Source: Microbacterium pseudoresistens
GTDB lineage: Bacteria > Actinomycetota > Actinomycetes > Actinomycetales > Microbacteriaceae
Direction: 5' to 3'
Length of the DNA stretch: 64,000 bases
NCBI RefSeq assembly: GCF_013409745.1
Contig: NZ_JACCBH010000001.1
Coordinates: forward strand, 1,426,001 to 1,490,000
Positions 51,327 through 59,933 of the stretch are shown here, in pieces; position 1 is the stretch's first letter, and each line of letters starts with the position of its first letter. The position numbers were made by a program, and so were the translations under genes. The notes beneath the pieces are model-generated. The model did not search any database, had not been told where the DNA came from, and was given only the letters and a program-made list of their open reading frames with translations.

Positions 51327-52529
51327 TCACCAATCAGCGACGGATCCGTCCGCACGCGTGAGCTGAGGCATCTCCACAACGATCTCAGGCTTGCTGCGAC
51401 ACAGATTCATGTCGAGTTCGATGCCCCACCCGGGCCCTGACGGAACGTCGATATAGCCATCGGAGACCTCGAGCGGCGGGAGGATGACCCGGTCGCGCCA
51501 GTCGTCCAGCAACAGTCGTTCTTGTATCAGGAAGTTCGGCAGCGTCGCATCGAGGTGCAGGGACGCGACAGCGACGAGCGGGCTCATCGGCGCGTGCGGT
51601 GCAGCCCAGCTGCCGAAAGCATCGGCAAGTGCGGCGATGTCTCGTGCTTCTGCAAAGCCATGGCAGTGTGCGAGATCGGGCTGCACGACTGCCAACGCTG
51701 ACGCGGTCAGATAGGGAAGCACCTCCTCCTTCGTGGTGAGACGTTCTCCCGCCGCAATAGGCATGGGCGCCTGACCGGCGACCGCGGCCATGTCATCGAC
51801 GCGATGCGGCTGAACCGGCTCCTCGAAGAACAGGAGATCGACGTCCGCAAGGCCGCGTGCGATCTGAACTGCCAGGTGGCGGTCGTACCGGCCGTGACCG
51901 TCGAGCATGATCGCGCTGTCGGGGCCGACGGCTTCGCGAATGGTCTCGGCCATGGTCACGATGAGTCTGGTGATCTCCGCGTCGCGCACCGGCTCGGAGG
52001 CCACCGCGGTGCTGAACTTGAAGGCGCGATAGCCACGTTCGTATGCCCGCTGGGCGCCGTCTTTGATCTGCTCCTTGTCCAGCGCGCCGCCAGTCCACCC
52101 GTTGGCGTACACGCGGATTCGATCGCGTATCGCTCCACCGATCAGCGCGTGGACGGGAAGCTGCGCCCGGCGCCCGGCAATGTCCCACAGCGCGAGTTCG
52201 ATGCCCGCAATGGCTGATCCCTTGATCACACCACCGCCCCAGAACTTCTGACGGCGCAGCTTCTGCGTGATGTAGGAAATACGCGCAGGATCTTCTCCTA
52301 TCACGAGCGAGCGGAGATCCTCGATAGCGCCCAGGACGGATCGATCGTGTCCCTCGAGTGTCGCTTCTCCAAGCCCCGTGATGCCGTCATCGGTGTGAAC
52401 GAGCACGAAGATGTAGTTGCGGTTGGAGAGCCGACCGTTGCCCGGTGTCGGAGCGCCGACCACGATCGTCTCGATGTCCTTGATGCGCACGTCTGGCTTC
52501 TCCTCTTGATTGATTGCGGGTGGCGTCAT
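51327..52529 (-). CDS. Enolase-superfamily sugar-acid dehydratase (galactonate dehydratase-like)
   Basis: 400-residue mandelate-racemase/muconate-lactonizing-family enzyme. Metal ligands and catalytic residues appear as Asp in MLDGHGRYDRH, Glu in FFEEPVQP, Glu in AAGERLTT and His in WAAPHAPMSP. This set and the QPDLAHCHGFAEARDIA segment are those of D-galactonate dehydratase-like enzymes, which convert an aldonate to its 2-keto-3-deoxy acid. ATG 52529 overlaps the SDR stop (ATGA); a GTG at 52490 is a weaker alternative. It supplies the substrate for the kinase and aldolase in the other arm. Confidence 0.88.
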   Translation of the reverse strand: MTPPAINQEEKPDVRIKDIETIVVGAPTPGNGRLSNRNYIFVLVHTDDGITGLGEATLEGHDRSVLGAIEDLRSLVIGEDPARISYITQKLRRQKFWGGGVIKGSAIAGIELALWDIAGRRAQLPVHALIGGAIRDRIRVYANGWTGGALDKEQIKDGAQRAYERGYRAFKFSTAVASEPVRDAEITRLIVTMAETIREAVGPDSAIMLDGHGRYDRHLAVQIARGLADVDLLFFEEPVQPHRVDDMAAVAGQAPMPIAAGERLTTKEEVLPYLTASALAVVQPDLAHCHGFAEARDIAALADAFGSWAAPHAPMSPLVAVASLHLDATLPNFLIQERLLLDDWRDRVILPPLEVSDGYIDVPSGPGWGIELDMNLCRSKPEIVVEMPQLTRADGSVADW

Positions 52530-53275
52530 TCGCCGGAATCGATGGAACGACCGCCGTCAACAGTGATCGTCTGCCCGGTGATGTAACTCGAATCGGATGA
52601 GAGCAGGAACGCGACGACGCTCGCGATCTCTTCAGGGTCGGCGATCCGCCCGAGCGGCACGCGACCGGCGACTGCTCGTTGGAATGCCTCGTCGCGCCGA
52701 TCCCAGATCGCCGTGCGTACTGCTCCAGGCGCCAGCGCATTGACTCTGACCTGGGGGGCGTAGTCGACAGCCAGCTGCCTCGCGAGAGCGGTGAGGGCAC
52801 CCTTTCCCGCGGCGTATGCGGGGAAGGTGCGGAAGGCGAGAGCAGCATGGATCGAGGTAGTGAAGACGACCGAGGTCGGGGCTCCGAACAGCGGATGGAG
52901 CGCCTGGAAGCCCAGGACGTTCGAGTCCAGCGTGAGGCGAAGCGCGTCGCGCCAGGCCTTGGCGCTGAGTTCGGTCAGCGAACCGGGCATGTTTCGACCC
53001 ACGTTCAGCACGCATCCGTCGATGGTGGGCGCGGAGTTCCGGATGAAGTCGACGCAGTCATGCCACTGGCTTTGGCTCGTCGTGTCGATCGTGTGCGTGC
53101 GGAGATGCGCGCTGGGAGTATCGACCACCAGAGTGTCGAGCCCCTTCTCATCGATGTCCAGCGCAAACACGATCGCGCCGTCGTCGAGCAGTCGGCGCAC
53201 GGTGGCGCGTCCGATTCCTGATGCTCCGCCGGTGACGACGTAGGTTCGTCCTTCGTGAGCACGTGCGCGCTTCAT
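52526..53275 (-). CDS. Short-chain dehydrogenase, probable sugar 1-dehydrogenase
   Basis: 249-residue classical SDR: TGGASGIG (about 15-22), NVG-type motif (CVLNVGRN in place of NNAG), Tyr-x3-Lys in PAYAAGKGALTAL and the C-terminal YITGQTITVDGGRSI. By position between the dehydratase and LacI genes it likely oxidises the sugar to its lactone, with the SMP-30 protein as lactonase. The NVGRN replacement is unusual. It overlaps both neighbours by 4 bases. Confidence 0.85.
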   Translation of the reverse strand: MKRARAHEGRTYVVTGGASGIGRATVRRLLDDGAIVFALDIDEKGLDTLVVDTPSAHLRTHTIDTTSQSQWHDCVDFIRNSAPTIDGCVLNVGRNMPGSLTELSAKAWRDALRLTLDSNVLGFQALHPLFGAPTSVVFTTSIHAALAFRTFPAYAAGKGALTALARQLAVDYAPQVRVNALAPGAVRTAIWDRRDEAFQRAVAGRVPLGRIADPEEIASVVAFLLSSDSSYITGQTITVDGGRSIDSGE

Positions 53276-54276
53276 CGGTGCACCGCCGTCGACTGACGGA
53301 GGATGACGACCGGGTCATCCGAGACGACGTGATCACGATGTTCGCCGCTGAGGATCTGATCCACGAGAGCATGAGCGCCGACGCGGCCCATCTCGAACAG
53401 CGGCGTTTGAATGGTCGTGAGCGGAGGGGACGTGTAGGCGGCGACGGGGAAGTCGTCATTGGCGATGATCGACAGGTCGTCAGGAACCGCGATCCCTCGT
53501 CTGGAGGCCTCTGCGAGAGCTCCGATGCCCTGAGCGAGCGAGCTTGTGTAGATCGCTGTCACGTCGTGCGCATCGTAAAGGTAGGCGAAGCCCTCCTTCC
53601 CGCCCTCCTCGCTGAAGTTCGTCGAAACGACCGTGCCCTCGCACCCGTTCGCGCGATCGATGACGGCGGCGAAGGTGTCCTGGCGCTCTTTGCTCGGCCA
53701 GATGTCTGCGGGGCCTGCGATGTGGCCGATGCGACGGTGCCCCAGAGACACTAAGTGATCGACGGCGAGCTCACTGGAGCGGCCGAACTGCATGACGACG
53801 TTTCGTCCGGATCGTTCGACTGCTCGGTTGACGTAGACGTGAGGAAACTTCAGTGCGGCGAGCTTGGACGAGAGAGGATGCTCGATGGTGGCGGAGCCGA
53901 TCATGACGCCGTCGATGCGGGCACCATCGATGAGGGCCTCCAGGCTCGACGTGAGTGTTGCCGCACCGAAATCCTCGACCATGAATGCGACGTGATCGCG
54001 TTCGAGAGCTCCCGCTTGAGCGCCGCGGACGATCACGGAGTGGGTGGGGTTGTCGAGAGAGGGCGACAGGAGCAGCAACGCACGTGTGGGCATGCCTGCA
54101 AGAGCACGCGCACTGCTGTGCGGGACGTATCCGAGTCGGGTCGCGGCCTTGTGCACGGCTTGTCGCGTGCTCTCCTTCGTCGAGAACTGAGGGTCGCCGT
54201 TCAGGATGCGTGACGCGGTCGCCTTGGATACTCCGGATTCGCGTGCGACATCCTCGAGCCGAGCGCGTCGTGCCAC
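53272..54276 (-). CDS. LacI-family transcriptional regulator
   Basis: 334 residues: N-terminal LacI helix-turn-helix (LEDVARESGVSKATASRILN) and a periplasmic-binding-type ligand domain (about 65-330). It is divergent from the sugar ABC importer; a near-perfect 25-bp palindrome with CCGG-like arms lies in between (54344-54368). It most likely represses both arms until the sugar or an intermediate binds. It is also the first gene of the minus-strand arm and so probably autoregulated. Confidence 0.93.
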   Translation of the reverse strand: MARRARLEDVARESGVSKATASRILNGDPQFSTKESTRQAVHKAATRLGYVPHSSARALAGMPTRALLLLSPSLDNPTHSVIVRGAQAGALERDHVAFMVEDFGAATLTSSLEALIDGARIDGVMIGSATIEHPLSSKLAALKFPHVYVNRAVERSGRNVVMQFGRSSELAVDHLVSLGHRRIGHIAGPADIWPSKERQDTFAAVIDRANGCEGTVVSTNFSEEGGKEGFAYLYDAHDVTAIYTSSLAQGIGALAEASRRGIAVPDDLSIIANDDFPVAAYTSPPLTTIQTPLFEMGRVGAHALVDQILSGEHRDHVVSDDPVVILRQSTAVHR

Positions 54277-54298
54277 CGTGAGACCACCCCCTCGCCTG

Positions 54299-54327
54299 TT
54301 GACATTGCTTGTGACTCGACAGTAACG
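54299..54327 (+). promoter_or_regulatory. Candidate promoter of the sugar importer operon
   Basis: TTGACA at 54299-54304 is a perfect -35 hexamer. About 17 bases on, GTAACG is a weak -10. The LacI palindrome starts 16 bases further downstream, a position suited to repression. Confidence 0.4.
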
Positions 54328-54343
54328 TGTCCACGAACAGCGC

Positions 54344-54368
54344 GCAACCGGTTTACTAAAGCGGTTGC
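54344..54368. promoter_or_regulatory. LacI-type operator
   Basis: Palindrome with arms GCAACCGGTTTA and TAAAGCGGTTGC around a single C; only one arm position differs. It lies 19 bases upstream of the binding-protein ATG at 54387 and 67 bases from the divergent LacI gene. The AACCG/CGGTT arms fit LacI-family recognition. Confidence 0.8.
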
Positions 54369-54386
54369 CTTACGAAGGGGTTTGCA

Positions 54387-55658
54387 ATGAGGCACTGGAT
54401 ACTTGGTACTTCTGTGCTCGCCGCAACGGTTGCCGTTCTGGCCGGATGCAGCGGTACGACGTCGACGTCGGGCGGATCGTCCTCGGATGGCGACAAAACT
54501 GTTCTCAGAGTTTCGTCTTGGAAGGGGGGAGAATCCGAGCCGGCGAACATGGCCGAGATCAACGCGCTCTTCGAGAAGGAGCACCCGGAGATCAAGCTCG
54601 AGTTCGAAGTGGTTCCCCCCAACGATGCCTATGTGCAGGCATTGTCGCCGCAGTTCCTCGCGGGGGACGCGCCCGATGTGGTCATGACCGATGCTCCAAA
54701 GATGACGGCATGGGCGGAATCGGGATACTTGGAACCGCTGGCGGATTCCACCTGGGCCGATGATGTGGATCCGAATCTGAAGCCGTTCACGACCGTGGAC
54801 GGTGAACTGTACGGCTTCCCGATGGAGCAGATCGGGATCGGCATCTTCGCGAACATGGACATGCTGGCTGCGGCCGCCGTCGACGCAGTCCCGACGAACT
54901 GGAGCGACTTCACTGCTTCGCTCGAGGCGCTCCAGGCCGCGGGCCAGCCTGGACTCAACCTGCCCAACAAGGCGGGCTGGACCGGGCGCATGCTTCTCAC
55001 CGCCAGTGCCGCGAGCCTCGTGTACCCGGGTACATCTGATCTGGACGAGAAGATACTCCTTGGAGAGGAGACACTGGATCCGACATGGGTTGGGGCGCTC
55101 GACCAGGTGATGGAACTGCAGGATCTGGGTTTCGTGGACTGGCCCACGCAGCTGGGCGTCGATGAGTTCACCCAGGGCAAGTCCGACTTCATCGCGGGCA
55201 ACTCCGCGTACTGGTTCCAGGGCGCCTGGAACCTCCAGTCGATGATTGACGAGGGTGTCAACGTGGCGTTCGCGCCCTGGCCGGGCGCTGACTCCGGGAC
55301 CAGTCACGGCCTGCTCTTCCCGGGAACGATGTGGTCGGTCAACGCCAGTTCGGACGTCAAGGATGCCGCCGCGGCGTACCTGGAGTTCTGGAACGATCCC
55401 GAGGTGCTCGGTCTGTATCTCGACGCAGAGAACGCATTCACGACGTTCACCGGCGGGACCAGCCCTGACAAGGAGCAGCTCTCGGTCTTCAGCGATGCAT
55501 TCGACGCGGGAGACGTCGCGTACACGCCGGTGAGCACGTGGATGGTGGGCGATGCGCTCACCGCGGTGAACTCCAACGTCCAGTCACGCATGCTCGGTGA
55601 CGTCGAATCGGCGGCCGCCCTCGAGGCGATCGACGACGCCGTCTCACGACTTCGGTGA
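54387..55658 (+). CDS. Sugar ABC transporter substrate-binding lipoprotein
   Basis: 423-residue family 1 extracellular solute-binding protein. Signal peptide with lipobox LAGC (Cys21) and a Ser/Gly/Thr linker, then VLRVSSWKGGESEPANM and the HPEIKLEFEVVPPNDAYVQA / GDAPDVVMTD segments of the MalE-like fold. It delivers a sugar or aldonate to the two permeases encoded downstream. First gene of the plus-strand arm, directly under the LacI operator. Confidence 0.92.
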   Translation: MRHWILGTSVLAATVAVLAGCSGTTSTSGGSSSDGDKTVLRVSSWKGGESEPANMAEINALFEKEHPEIKLEFEVVPPNDAYVQALSPQFLAGDAPDVVMTDAPKMTAWAESGYLEPLADSTWADDVDPNLKPFTTVDGELYGFPMEQIGIGIFANMDMLAAAAVDAVPTNWSDFTASLEALQAAGQPGLNLPNKAGWTGRMLLTASAASLVYPGTSDLDEKILLGEETLDPTWVGALDQVMELQDLGFVDWPTQLGVDEFTQGKSDFIAGNSAYWFQGAWNLQSMIDEGVNVAFAPWPGADSGTSHGLLFPGTMWSVNASSDVKDAAAAYLEFWNDPEVLGLYLDAENAFTTFTGGTSPDKEQLSVFSDAFDAGDVAYTPVSTWMVGDALTAVNSNVQSRMLGDVESAAALEAIDDAVSRLR

Positions 55659-55719
55659 CGATCCGATCGGTGGGCGGGGCATCATCGTCCCGCCCACCGC
55701 GTAGCAGGCAAGGTCACAG

Positions 55720-56595
55720 ATGAACTCCACCCGCCGATTCTCACCGGTCGCGACCGCTCTCCTCCCGGCGCTCGCCATCTACGGCGTCTTCACGATCTAT
55801 CCGATCGTGCAGGGCCTCTTCCTCAGCTTCACCGATACGAAAGGGGGGCCCAAAGCCGACTTCGCGGGAACGGCGAACTACGAGTACGCCTTCTCGCAGC
55901 CCCTGACCGGGCAAGCGGTCGTCAACACCCTGTTCTACGCAGTGATCGTGGTCATCGTGCAGAACGGGCTCGGGCTCGTCTTCGCACGAATCCTGTCGAA
56001 GAAGTCGGATCGTGTCCGCACGACGATCAGCATGATCCTGCTCTGCCCCGCGTTGATCTCGCCGGTCATGGCGTCCTTCATCTGGTCTTACCTGTATCGG
56101 CCGGACACCGGATTCAACGCCGTGCTGGAGATGCTGGGACTGGAAGCTTTGCAGCGCGTGTGGCTCGGTGATCCGTCGACAGCGCTCGGAGCTGTGGCCG
56201 CCGTCAACATCTGGATGTTCGCCGGCTACTCCACCGCGATCTTCCTCGCAGGGTTCCTCTCGCTCCCCCAAGATCTCCTCGAGGCCGCAGAGATCGACGG
56301 TGCGGGGCCGTGGCGACGGTTCTTCCGGGTGGAGTGGCCACTGCTCGCGCCGTCGCTCACGGTGAACGTGAGCCTGTCGCTGATCGGATGTCTGAAGGTC
56401 TTCGAGTTCCCTCTCGTCCTCACCGGAGGCGGGCCTGTCGGATCGACCCAGACCCTGTCGCTCCTGATCTACAACAACATCTTCGGCGGTGACTTCGCCT
56501 ACGGTCTTGCGCTCGCCATGATCCTGCTCGTGCTGATCGCCGTCGTTGCCGGCGGAGTCAACACTCTGTTGCGACGCCGCGAACTGTACATCTAG
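55720..56595 (+). CDS. Sugar ABC transporter permease (MalF-like)
   Basis: 291-residue membrane protein with six predicted helices. The EAA loop reads LLEAAEIDGAGPWRRFFRVEWP, which docks the ATPase. The N-terminal YPIVQGLFLSFTD is typical of MalF-type carbohydrate permeases. It is followed after 11 bases by the MalG-type partner. No ATPase gene is in the operon, so a shared MsiK-type ATPase encoded elsewhere is expected. Confidence 0.92.
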   Translation: MNSTRRFSPVATALLPALAIYGVFTIYPIVQGLFLSFTDTKGGPKADFAGTANYEYAFSQPLTGQAVVNTLFYAVIVVIVQNGLGLVFARILSKKSDRVRTTISMILLCPALISPVMASFIWSYLYRPDTGFNAVLEMLGLEALQRVWLGDPSTALGAVAAVNIWMFAGYSTAIFLAGFLSLPQDLLEAAEIDGAGPWRRFFRVEWPLLAPSLTVNVSLSLIGCLKVFEFPLVLTGGGPVGSTQTLSLLIYNNIFGGDFAYGLALAMILLVLIAVVAGGVNTLLRRRELYI

Positions 56596-56606
56596 GAGAC
56601 TCCCGA

Positions 56607-57452
56607 ATGACTATCACTACTGCACGGACCGCTCGTCGAGTTCGATCGGGCGTCTCGACGGTGCTCCTCTTCTGCGTTGCGATCGGGTTCATTTGGCCGT
56701 TCCTGTTCGCCGTCCTGACGTCCTTCCGTCCGACGTCAGACGTGTACGCTGATCCGTTGGGATTGCCGACGCGGCTGACATTCGACAATTTCGCGAACAC
56801 GATCGAACAGCTCCACTATGGCCGCAGCGTGTTGAACACCGTTCTCATCCTGGTCGGGACGTCGGTTCTCGTGGTGGTGTTCGGATCGCTGGCGAGCTAT
56901 CCGCTGGCGCGCATCAGCAGGCGCTGGACGGGGTGGGCGTATCGCCTGTTCATCCTCGGAATGAGCCTCCCCGTTTTCGTGACGCTCGCCCCGCTGTATC
57001 TTCTGATGCGGGATCTCGGACTCCTGAACTCTCTATTCGGCGTTGTCCTGATTTACACGGCGACGTATCTTCCGATCACGATCTTCTTCTATACGAGCTT
57101 CCTGCGTCAGGTTCCGGCGGAGCTCGAAGAGGCTGCCGCAATTGATGGCGCGGGCTTCTTCCGCATGTTTTGGCAGATCGTTCTTCCTCTTCTCAGGCCG
57201 GTGACGGGGACACTCCTGGTCTACATCGCCCTGCACGTGTGGAACGACCTCGTCATTCCTCTCGTCTTCCTCAACGAACCGGAGACGCGCACAGTGATGG
57301 TCAACGCCTATGCGTTGGTGAATCCGAACACCGTGGAGCCGACCATGCTCTTCCCGGCAGCGGTGCTCGGTGTGCTTCCTCTGCTCATCGTGTTCCTTGT
57401 GCTCCAGAAGCAGGTCGTGGCGGGGATGACAGCAGGGGCGGTCAAGGGATGA
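56607..57452 (+). CDS. Sugar ABC transporter permease (MalG-like)
   Basis: 281-residue membrane protein with six helices. EAA loop ELEEAAAIDGAGFFRMFWQI; N-terminal FIWPFLFAVLTSFRPTSDVY and SYPLARISRRWTG segments are typical of MalG-type permeases. Forms the membrane channel with the preceding permease. Overlaps the aldolase gene by 4 bases, coupling uptake with breakdown. Confidence 0.92.
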   Translation: MTITTARTARRVRSGVSTVLLFCVAIGFIWPFLFAVLTSFRPTSDVYADPLGLPTRLTFDNFANTIEQLHYGRSVLNTVLILVGTSVLVVVFGSLASYPLARISRRWTGWAYRLFILGMSLPVFVTLAPLYLLMRDLGLLNSLFGVVLIYTATYLPITIFFYTSFLRQVPAELEEAAAIDGAGFFRMFWQIVLPLLRPVTGTLLVYIALHVWNDLVIPLVFLNEPETRTVMVNAYALVNPNTVEPTMLFPAAVLGVLPLLIVFLVLQKQVVAGMTAGAVKG

Positions 57453-58096
57453 ACGACGTGCTGGAAGCGCTCCGACGTGCTCGGGTCTTTGGAATCGTGA
57501 GAGAAGCGACACGCGAGCGCGGGCGAGCCGTGGCGGAAGCCGCGATCGAAGGTGGTGTTCGCGCGCTCGAAGTCTCGCTCGTCAGTGCAGAGGCTGAACT
57601 CTTGATCAAGGACCTGGTCGGTGCATATGGGAGCGCCGTTCTGATCGGTGCGGGAACAGTTCTCACACCGGACGAACTTGACCGTGCCGTCGACGCGGAG
57701 GCACGGTACTGCGTGTCTCCCTCGCTCTCGGCCGAGGTTCAGCGACGCAGTGCGGAGATCGGTCTGCCCTGTTTTCCTGGCGTTCTGACTCCGACGGAGG
57801 TGGCTGCCGCGGCGGCACTTGGAGCACAAGCTGTCAAGATCTTCCCCGTAGGAGCTCTAGGCCCGAGCTACCTGCGTGACCTGCGTGGCCCGTTTCCCTC
57901 AGTGCCTCTTTTAGCAGTCGGTGGAATGGACCTGGATAAGGCTCGACTCGCGATCGCTGACGGCGCGCATGCAGTAGGCGTAGGCAGTCCGCTGTTCCGC
58001 TGCCCGGCGGGGCTTCGAGCAGGATCGGCTGAGCACCTCGCGCACATCAGGACGATTGCTGCACGATTCACGGAGGCGGTCTCGGATGCGAAGTAG
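57449..58096 (+). CDS. 2-dehydro-3-deoxy-6-phospho(galacto/gluco)nate aldolase, KDPG family
   Basis: 215-residue class I aldolase cleaving a 2-keto-3-deoxy-6-phospho acid to pyruvate and glyceraldehyde-3-phosphate. Schiff-base Lys130 (AVKIFPVG) and the general acid/base Glu41 (ALEVSLVSAE) are present, together with IGAGTVLTPDE and CVSPSLS. Context with a PfkB kinase and a galactonate-dehydratase-like enzyme suggests the phospho-galactonate isomer (DgoA-like), not certain. The ATG overlaps the permease stop. Confidence 0.88.
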   Translation: MNDVLEALRRARVFGIVREATRERGRAVAEAAIEGGVRALEVSLVSAEAELLIKDLVGAYGSAVLIGAGTVLTPDELDRAVDAEARYCVSPSLSAEVQRRSAEIGLPCFPGVLTPTEVAAAAALGAQAVKIFPVGALGPSYLRDLRGPFPSVPLLAVGGMDLDKARLAIADGAHAVGVGSPLFRCPAGLRAGSAEHLAHIRTIAARFTEAVSDAK

Positions 58097-59048
58097 TGGA
58101 GAACTCGACATCGTCGCCTTTGGCGAGGCACTCGGTGTGTTCGAGACGACCGGTACAGGGCGCCTGCGTTCGGGGGACGACATGAGGTTCACGTTCGCCG
58201 GCGCCGAGTCCAATGTTGCGATCGGTGCCGCAAGACAAGGCAAGCGGGTTGCGTGGGTGAGCGCGCTGGGTGGCGATCCGATGGCCGCCGCGATTGAGCG
58301 CGAGTTGCGCGCTGAGGGTGTTGATGTCTGCGCATGGCGCGATGCGCGCCATGCCACTGGGGCAATCGTGAAGGTGCGCCGGACGGGGCATCGCACCCAG
58401 ATGATCTACATGCGCGCTATGTCTGCCTTCGCCATGGCCCCCGCGCGAGCATTCGACTTCTCGCCTATCGAACGGTCGCGCTTCCTCCACGTCAGCGGAG
58501 TCACTTTGGGGGTGGGCGCCGACGCCCGAGAAGCGATGCGTGAGGCCCTGGAGGTCGCACATCGCAATGGCGTGATGGTGTCCTTCGATGTCAATTTCCG
58601 GCGAACCATGTGGAGCGCCGAAGAGGCATCACCATTCATGCAGGAAGTCGCTCGACGTGCTGATGTGGTCTTCGCGAGTCCGGATGAGGCCGAGCTCTTG
58701 GTCGGAAGCGGGTCTGTGGCCGAACTCGCCAGGGCGGTCAAGGCGATGGGTCCATCCTCGGTCGTCATGAAGTTGGGCGCTCGAGGAGCGCTTGCGCTGG
58801 ACGCTGAGGGAATCGATCACTATGGGCCGGCCGCGGAGGCGCAGGCATTGGATGTCGTCGGCGCCGGTGACGCGTTCGCGGCGGGGTATCTGTGTGCACT
58901 GCTCGACGGATGCGATGCGACGAGTGCGCTCGACACCGCAAACAGAACTGCTGCCGCTGCGATCTCGTCGAGGGGGGACTGGGAAGGGCTGCCGTCGGCG
59001 GAAGAGCTGGCTGAGGGCGGCATCTTCGAAACTGAGGTATGGCGATGA
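58086..59048 (+). CDS. PfkB-family sugar-acid kinase (2-keto-3-deoxygluconate kinase-like)
   Basis: 320-residue ribokinase-fold kinase. Anion hole and catalytic base are in DVVGAGDAFAAGY (Gly259-Ala-Gly-Asp262). The N-terminal FGEALGVFETTG and FAGAESNVAIGAARQG are typical of KDG kinases. It phosphorylates the 2-keto-3-deoxy acid made by the dehydratase, giving the aldolase its substrate. ATG 58086 lies within the last codons of the aldolase gene (11-base overlap). Confidence 0.88.
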   Translation: MRSSGELDIVAFGEALGVFETTGTGRLRSGDDMRFTFAGAESNVAIGAARQGKRVAWVSALGGDPMAAAIERELRAEGVDVCAWRDARHATGAIVKVRRTGHRTQMIYMRAMSAFAMAPARAFDFSPIERSRFLHVSGVTLGVGADAREAMREALEVAHRNGVMVSFDVNFRRTMWSAEEASPFMQEVARRADVVFASPDEAELLVGSGSVAELARAVKAMGPSSVVMKLGARGALALDAEGIDHYGPAAEAQALDVVGAGDAFAAGYLCALLDGCDATSALDTANRTAAAAISSRGDWEGLPSAEELAEGGIFETEVWR

Positions 59049-59926
59049 GAACCACGGGTGCGAGGATGCTCACTTCGCCGGTGGCGGAGCACGGTGAGGG
59101 TGTCTTCTGGGATCCCGCCTGGCCGGGGCCACGTTGGGTCGACATGCTCCGGGGTGATGTCTTGGAGTTTGACGAAGGGACCGGGATCATTTCCCGGATG
59201 CATCTCGATGCTTCTCATGTCGTCCTGGTCCGTCCGAGACAGAGCGGTGGGATGGTTGTCGTCACGGCGACAGACGTGCATCTCTTCGATCCGAGCTCGG
59301 ACGGAGACATCGCGTCGCTTTCGGTCGGTCCCGTCCTCCGCGGGCCCGCGCTGGTCCCGGGAGAAAGATTCAACGAAGGAACGGTCGACCCCGACGGGCG
59401 CCTGCTCCTCGGTACTCTGCGCAAGCCGCGCGTTCCAGGTGGCGCATCGCTGTACCGCCTGGAGATCGAGCGTTGCCCTCGCCTCGTAGAGGGGTTGACA
59501 CTGTGCAATGGGGCGGCATTCGATCACATCGGCGATCTCTTCCACGTGGATTCCGCTCAAGGCGTCATCCGGCGGTTTGCGTATGCCTCAGGGGATTTAT
59601 CTCTTGAGGGCAGTGTGTTCGTCGACGTCGGTGAACTCGACGGCGAGCCTGACGGCATGTGCATCGATGCCGATGGAGGTCTTTGGGTTGCGATGTACGG
59701 CGGAGGCGTCGTGCATCGTTATTCGGCCGAAGGTGAGATCACACATATCGTCCGAGTGCCGGTTTCGCAACCGACTGCGTGTTGCATTGCGCCCGACGGC
59801 TCCGGTCGACTTCTTATTTCGACCTCGTCGTTGGGGGTGCCGGAGGAACGCGTAGGGGGCGCGGGGGCGCTGTTCTGGGCCGACGTGAACGTAGCACCTG
59901 CACCCACGCACTTAGTCGCGCTCTAG
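59045..59926 (+). CDS. SMP-30/gluconolactonase-family lactonase
   Basis: 293-residue six-bladed beta-propeller metalloenzyme that opens sugar lactones. Metal ligands match the family: Glu18 (EHGEGVFWD), Asn in LTLCNGAAF and Asp in GEPDGMCID. It would hydrolyse the lactone formed by the SDR in the divergent arm. ATG 59045 overlaps the kinase stop (ATGA); ATG 59039 is possible. Last gene of the plus-strand arm; it converges with the YdeI-like gene after 7 bases. Confidence 0.88.
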   Translation: MRTTGARMLTSPVAEHGEGVFWDPAWPGPRWVDMLRGDVLEFDEGTGIISRMHLDASHVVLVRPRQSGGMVVVTATDVHLFDPSSDGDIASLSVGPVLRGPALVPGERFNEGTVDPDGRLLLGTLRKPRVPGGASLYRLEIERCPRLVEGLTLCNGAAFDHIGDLFHVDSAQGVIRRFAYASGDLSLEGSVFVDVGELDGEPDGMCIDADGGLWVAMYGGGVVHRYSAEGEITHIVRVPVSQPTACCIAPDGSGRLLISTSSLGVPEERVGGAGALFWADVNVAPAPTHLVAL

Positions 59927-59933
59927 CGAGGCG

